From contig JACAAK010000003.1 in NCBI GenBank assembly GCA_025093985.1, positions 930,001-994,000 of the forward strand: DNA of 64,000 nt, written 5' to 3'. This DNA comes from Calvatia gigantea. Lineage: Eukaryota > Basidiomycota > Agaricomycetes > Agaricales > Lycoperdaceae. The notes below the pieces were generated by a model, which did no database searches, was not told the DNA's origin, and saw only the letters and a program-made list of their open reading frames with translations. Of the stretch, positions 60,789-64,000 are shown one piece after another; positions within the stretch are counted from its first letter, which is position 1, and the number at the start of each line of letters is the position of its first letter. A program made the translations under genes and the position numbers.

Positions 60789-61984
60789 ACCTCCGGTGTC
60801 GTTGGTTGTGAACCTGATCACAGAATCAAGGCACAGTCGTCTTCCACGCGCTAATCATTCCATTCCTCATGTCACCTGGAACTGCCAGGCTCTGCTTACA
60901 TACGTTCAGCATCATCTGTTCAAGCCGTCCTCGACAAGTTTGTTAGACTTTCCCCCCGCTAACACTACGGCCCGGACTGACATTGGTCCGTTCTGTTCCA
61001 TATCAACACTTCGTTTGTGTGTGGTTAAGCGAGTATGTTCCCGTCCTTGCTGTTCACTCCTGGCCGAGAATACTGCCGAGCCAGGACGACGAGAGGTTTA
61101 TTACTCTTGGATGCGGAAAGACCTGGGAATCTTTTCCATAAGGCAGGAAGAAGATAGATACCCTATCCCAAAAATTGGACTCCTGGTTTCCCAGGAATCC
61201 CATGCGTACATGTCGGATGCAGTTGATGTCAGTGATCGCCGGGTATTGTTGGCTTAAAATTCAGCATCAGTCTTTGGTGAGGACTGCTCTGGATTTATTG
61301 CTCGTATAATGGGCCATGGTGACTGTTGAATTGCCAAACCGCTCCGAGACATCCGGAGTGCCATACTGGCCATCAGAGCGCCTACTGTCGTGCCAGTTAG
61401 ACTTGCACGGTGGGCACCTATTTCGTAGACGGACACTTAACATAGTGCCGTGACTCTTAGATACACGAAGTTTTCGTGTATGACCCTACTTTATGATATT
61501 GCTTAAGTACCATAGTCTCATTAGCTGAATACCTCAGTTCTCGTGCGTATAACGAGTAACTGAAGTATGTTATCCTTTCTTCTGTAGCCAGACGCAAGCT
61601 CATTCTATCACCAGTTTATACAGGTGACTAATACATCAATTCTCGTGCGTATAACAAGTTACTGAGTTTATACAGTTTCTACAGTGACCTCTTAGGTTAT
61701 CGGAATGTCCAACATCGATTGGTGTCTTCGGCCAAAACGAAATCTAGACGAGGCCGAATGAGAATAAGCAAATTATTCTTCGGCAAAGGTGCACTTATTC
61801 ATAGCCCCCCTGTGGGTGTAGAAATGATGTATTAGTCATACTGGGGACGAAGATTCCGTTGTAAATTGGCCACGTCCCAAGTGCCGAGGAGGAGGGACCG
61901 TGATACCACTGGTGGGGATTCAAGGTCTAGGATGAATAGACCACGACGTGTGAAAGTTATGAGTGGACTACAATACAGGGCACG
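60789..61984. other. Intergenic, nothing recognised
   Basis: The plus-strand frame at 60796-61257 starts with GTG and shows no domain. A pair of diverged 30-base near-palindromes lies at 61531-61561 and 61637-61664 (listed separately). No other structure is seen. Confidence 0.4.
61531..61664. repeat. Two diverged near-palindromic repeats
   Basis: TTCTCGTGCGTATAACGAGT (first copy) and TTCTCGTGCGTATAACAAGT (second copy) occur about 100 bases apart, each bordered by TCAGTT/AACTGA-like inverted ends. Between and after them TTTATACAG recurs. They may be the remains of a small repeat or regulatory sites. Confidence 0.5.
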
Positions 61985-62200
61985 CCGGACGCGGGAGAAA
62001 CCCGCGCAGCATAATATTGTGTCATGCGTGTCATGAAGGCGAGTGTGGCGATAACGCAGGAGCAACTCAAGACCGCAACTCTTGACGCCATCGGGGATCC
62101 ATTTGTGCCGCAGATCGATGTTATCAAGTAAGGGGTTGATTCGTTCGTGGAGAATGGTTATGTGGGGGGGAAAACACGAGCAGAACAACTCCTCTGCGCT
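61985..62200 (+). pseudogene. Decayed copy of the CUL4 3' end
   Basis: The DNA aligns with the neddylation/winged-helix end of CUL4 (about 54775-54930): shared runs include ATGAAGGCGA, CTCAAGACCGCAACT (one change), GATGTTATCAAG-like and GGGTTGATTCG. The codon equivalent to CAA in VIKQRVDS is TAA here, and other indels break the frame. Weak similarity seems to run past the stop codon into the 3' flank (GATAT, GTAATATT), which favours a DNA-level partial duplication over a spliced retrocopy. It lies next to NLR8, as CUL4 itself lies next to NLR7. Confidence 0.75.
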
Positions 62201-62533
62201 GCTCGATATACTCCATGTATACGTGATACTGCATATTGAAACCCGTAATATTTTTTCCCACCGAAACTTAGTTATATAGCCGGAACAGTATGAACATTTT
62301 GGCAATTACTTCTCGAACAAACCTGAAATGGACGTCAGTACTACAGAGATGGAGCTGGGTGACCCACAGTATTCGAAGTTCGGGGTTGGTTTAGTACTAA
62401 TACGCCTACGCTGGCCACCCCCCCACACCAGAACATTTCCATCCCCCAAATTTCCTAACGGTCAACGGTCACTTCCAAGTTCATCAAATTCACGTCGATG
62501 CTCTTCACCTCTGGATTCAAATACATACAACTG
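62201..62533. other. Intergenic between CUL4 relic and NLR8
   Basis: No supported gene; a short frame at 62328-62537 has no recognisable domain. Confidence 0.35.
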
Positions 62534-64000
62534 TTAGTTGGGCATGACCCGACTATTGTTCCCCAGCCACCCTAGCGGCTCCAATAGTAGGTGGTGGTTG
62601 AGAGTTGGATCCTGGTCGGCCGGAAGAAGCTGAATACGAGTTGCAACCGAAATTGAACGTAAAATTGCGAGCCACTTACTTTCATTACTTCTATGCACCT
62701 CTAGGCGCGTTTTCAACAGCCCGTGGGCCCTGTCCAGGTGCCGGGGGTGCTTTGCAAAATCAACACCACTGGAGAGAACAGCGAGCTCTTCGTCCATCCT
62801 TGCGAGTCGGACCCAATCCCAGAGGCGGTTGGAAACTAACACATAGTCATCCTGCCGAGGAGTGTTGTAATCTTCTAAAACAAGGCTAATGATGAGATTT
62901 TGATAGCTTGCGGGCTGTGGCTCACTCACGGAATGGAATTTCCCATGCCTCAAACCCTTGAATAAATACCAAAGCCCGTTTCAACAAGGACCCATAAAGT
63001 TCTGGGACCCTGATGCAGAATTCCTCCCCAGACCGGTCAAAGTCCAACAAAAACTCCATGAATGAAGCATGGTGAAAGCCCAACGCCAGAAAGCTTCTCT
63101 CTGGAATGATAAGAACAGAGTGGAGCTTGGATAACGCGGCAAGAAATGATAGGAGACCGAGTCCCAGTATCTCGCACATCGTAAGCAGCCCATCATGGCG
63201 TTTAAAACTACGCAACTCCCAGTTCAGTAGCAATATCTGCTGAGTGAGTGGGAGAATATGGGGGGAATGCGTTGCATTATGAGGGCGTACAGTGAGTCAA
63301 AACCGGCCGTCGGACTGAGACGATCATTCGCAAGTGAAGTTCTTCGCAAGCGGAAGGAAAGAACGGTATTCAGTCGTTCCAAGGGGTCCAGTGCGTCCGG
63401 ATCACCGATGTATTTCATGGCAGTCGACGCATAGGCATATAGTCCCGCTGACTTGGTTACAAGTTTTGAAAGATCCTCATTAGAAGGCCAAGGATCACCG
63501 GGAGATGATGGAATACGGTTGCGCTTCCGAATATTTTCGAACTCTCCCCGCAGATAGAATTCCACCTCCCCATCGAGTTCACGAGATACAGGAAGTGTCG
63601 TCACCCAGAGAAGGGGAGAGAAAGTTTCTGGGGAAAATGCGTCGACGATGTGGGGCTCTGGGCGACTGAAGAACGCCCATAAGAACGGTAGACATTCTCC
63701 ATGCTCTCGTACGGCCGTTGCAATGAGCTCGATGATCACACATTGCGCGCGGTTATCCCTGCATTCATCTAATCCATCAATGATAATGGCCCTCTGTGGT
63801 ACTTCCACTGTTCGTCTCCTCAACTCCAAGAAGGGCGAGACGATCAGTTCTTGGAACTGGTGCTCGATTGTTTTCGTCAAGATCGAAGGGTCCCTGTATA
63901 TTTTTTCATCAAGGATATCCGCGAAAGGCTTGATTTGCGTTGAAATTTGATAAGCGATGGAAGGAAAGAAACGATCAGGATCGTCTCTTTGATTTGGCTG
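62534..64000 (-). CDS. NACHT NLR-like protein of a second subfamily (NLR8), 5' end outside window
   Basis: The gene enters from the right edge with QPNQRDDPDRFFPSIAYQI, the segment after Walker A, so the P-loop lies beyond 64000. Then come IEHQFQELIVSPF, Walker B (AIIIDGLDECRD), LWAFFSRPEPHIV, TLPVSRELDGEVEFYL, LVTKSAGLYAYASTAMKYIG, LYALIMQRIPP, FHHASFMEFLLDFDRSGEEF. After an intron (GTGAGT...TTTTAG, about 62876-62933) come the helical tail LVSNRLWDWVRLARMDEELA and the end at 62534. At about 63263 a base seems to be missing after CCCCCC: the frame stops at 63224, but one added base restores NILPLTQQILLLNWELRSF. It is clearly more diverged than NLR1-7 and lacks their RPYSSRLFKKW tail. Confidence 0.75.

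Noticed and set aside
60796..61257. 153-codon frame right of the transposon
   Set aside because: GTG start, no domain; probably chance.

Overview
The window looks like nuclear DNA of a filamentous basidiomycete, most likely an agaricomycete (class level is inference). Genes are cut by many 45-85 bp GT-AG introns. The recognisable genes are a Pho80/Pcl-type cyclin, the meiotic protein Spo22/Zip4, a heterotrimeric G-protein alpha subunit and cullin-4. They are mixed with NACHT NLR-like proteins whose linker (HDSSERYPPPxCHPGTR) I associate with mushroom NACHT proteins, multi-pass membrane proteins of a type common in Agaricomycetes, and S10 serine carboxypeptidases. Layout: 0-4.8 kb is gene-poor with decayed exon remnants. 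4.8-7.9 kb (+) is the cyclin. 7.9-13.3 kb holds nothing convincing. 13.9-18.6 kb (+) is SPO22, preceded by a small unrecognised candidate gene and followed by a decayed gene end. 20-29.3 kb (+) carries four decayed or broken NACHT copies (NLR1-4), with a long hairpin at 26.0 kb. 32.1-34.1 kb (+) is a complete G-alpha gene. 34.1-36.9 kb is a pyrimidine-rich stretch without recognisable genes. 36.9-39.4 kb (-) has two membrane-protein genes (A, B). 40.0-51.8 kb is a duplicated cassette, NACHT gene (-) / membrane protein (-) / carboxypeptidase (+), present twice. 52.0-55.0 kb (+) is CUL4. 55.8-57.8 kb (-) is NLR7. 59.2-60.8 kb is a Tc1-like transposon. A decayed copy of the CUL4 3' end lies at 62 kb, and a different NACHT protein (NLR8, -) runs off the right edge. 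How the genes relate: the conserved genes (cyclin, SPO22, G-alpha, CUL4) are unrelated housekeeping, signalling or meiotic genes and form islands. Between them is accessory DNA built by repeated duplication of a compact NACHT family. These NACHT proteins lack visible WD40, TPR or ankyrin repeats; they share a short N-terminal motif and their own C-terminal tail. Whether the neighbouring membrane proteins and secreted peptidases work with them is unknown; the sequence shows only that they were copied together. Two general cautions apply. Single-base frameshifts, often next to short homopolymers, interrupt the cyclin, SPO22, CUL4 and several NACHT genes; in single-copy conserved genes this suggests base-level assembly errors as much as decay. 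Exon boundaries given here were deduced by eye from splice signals and frame continuity, without transcript data.
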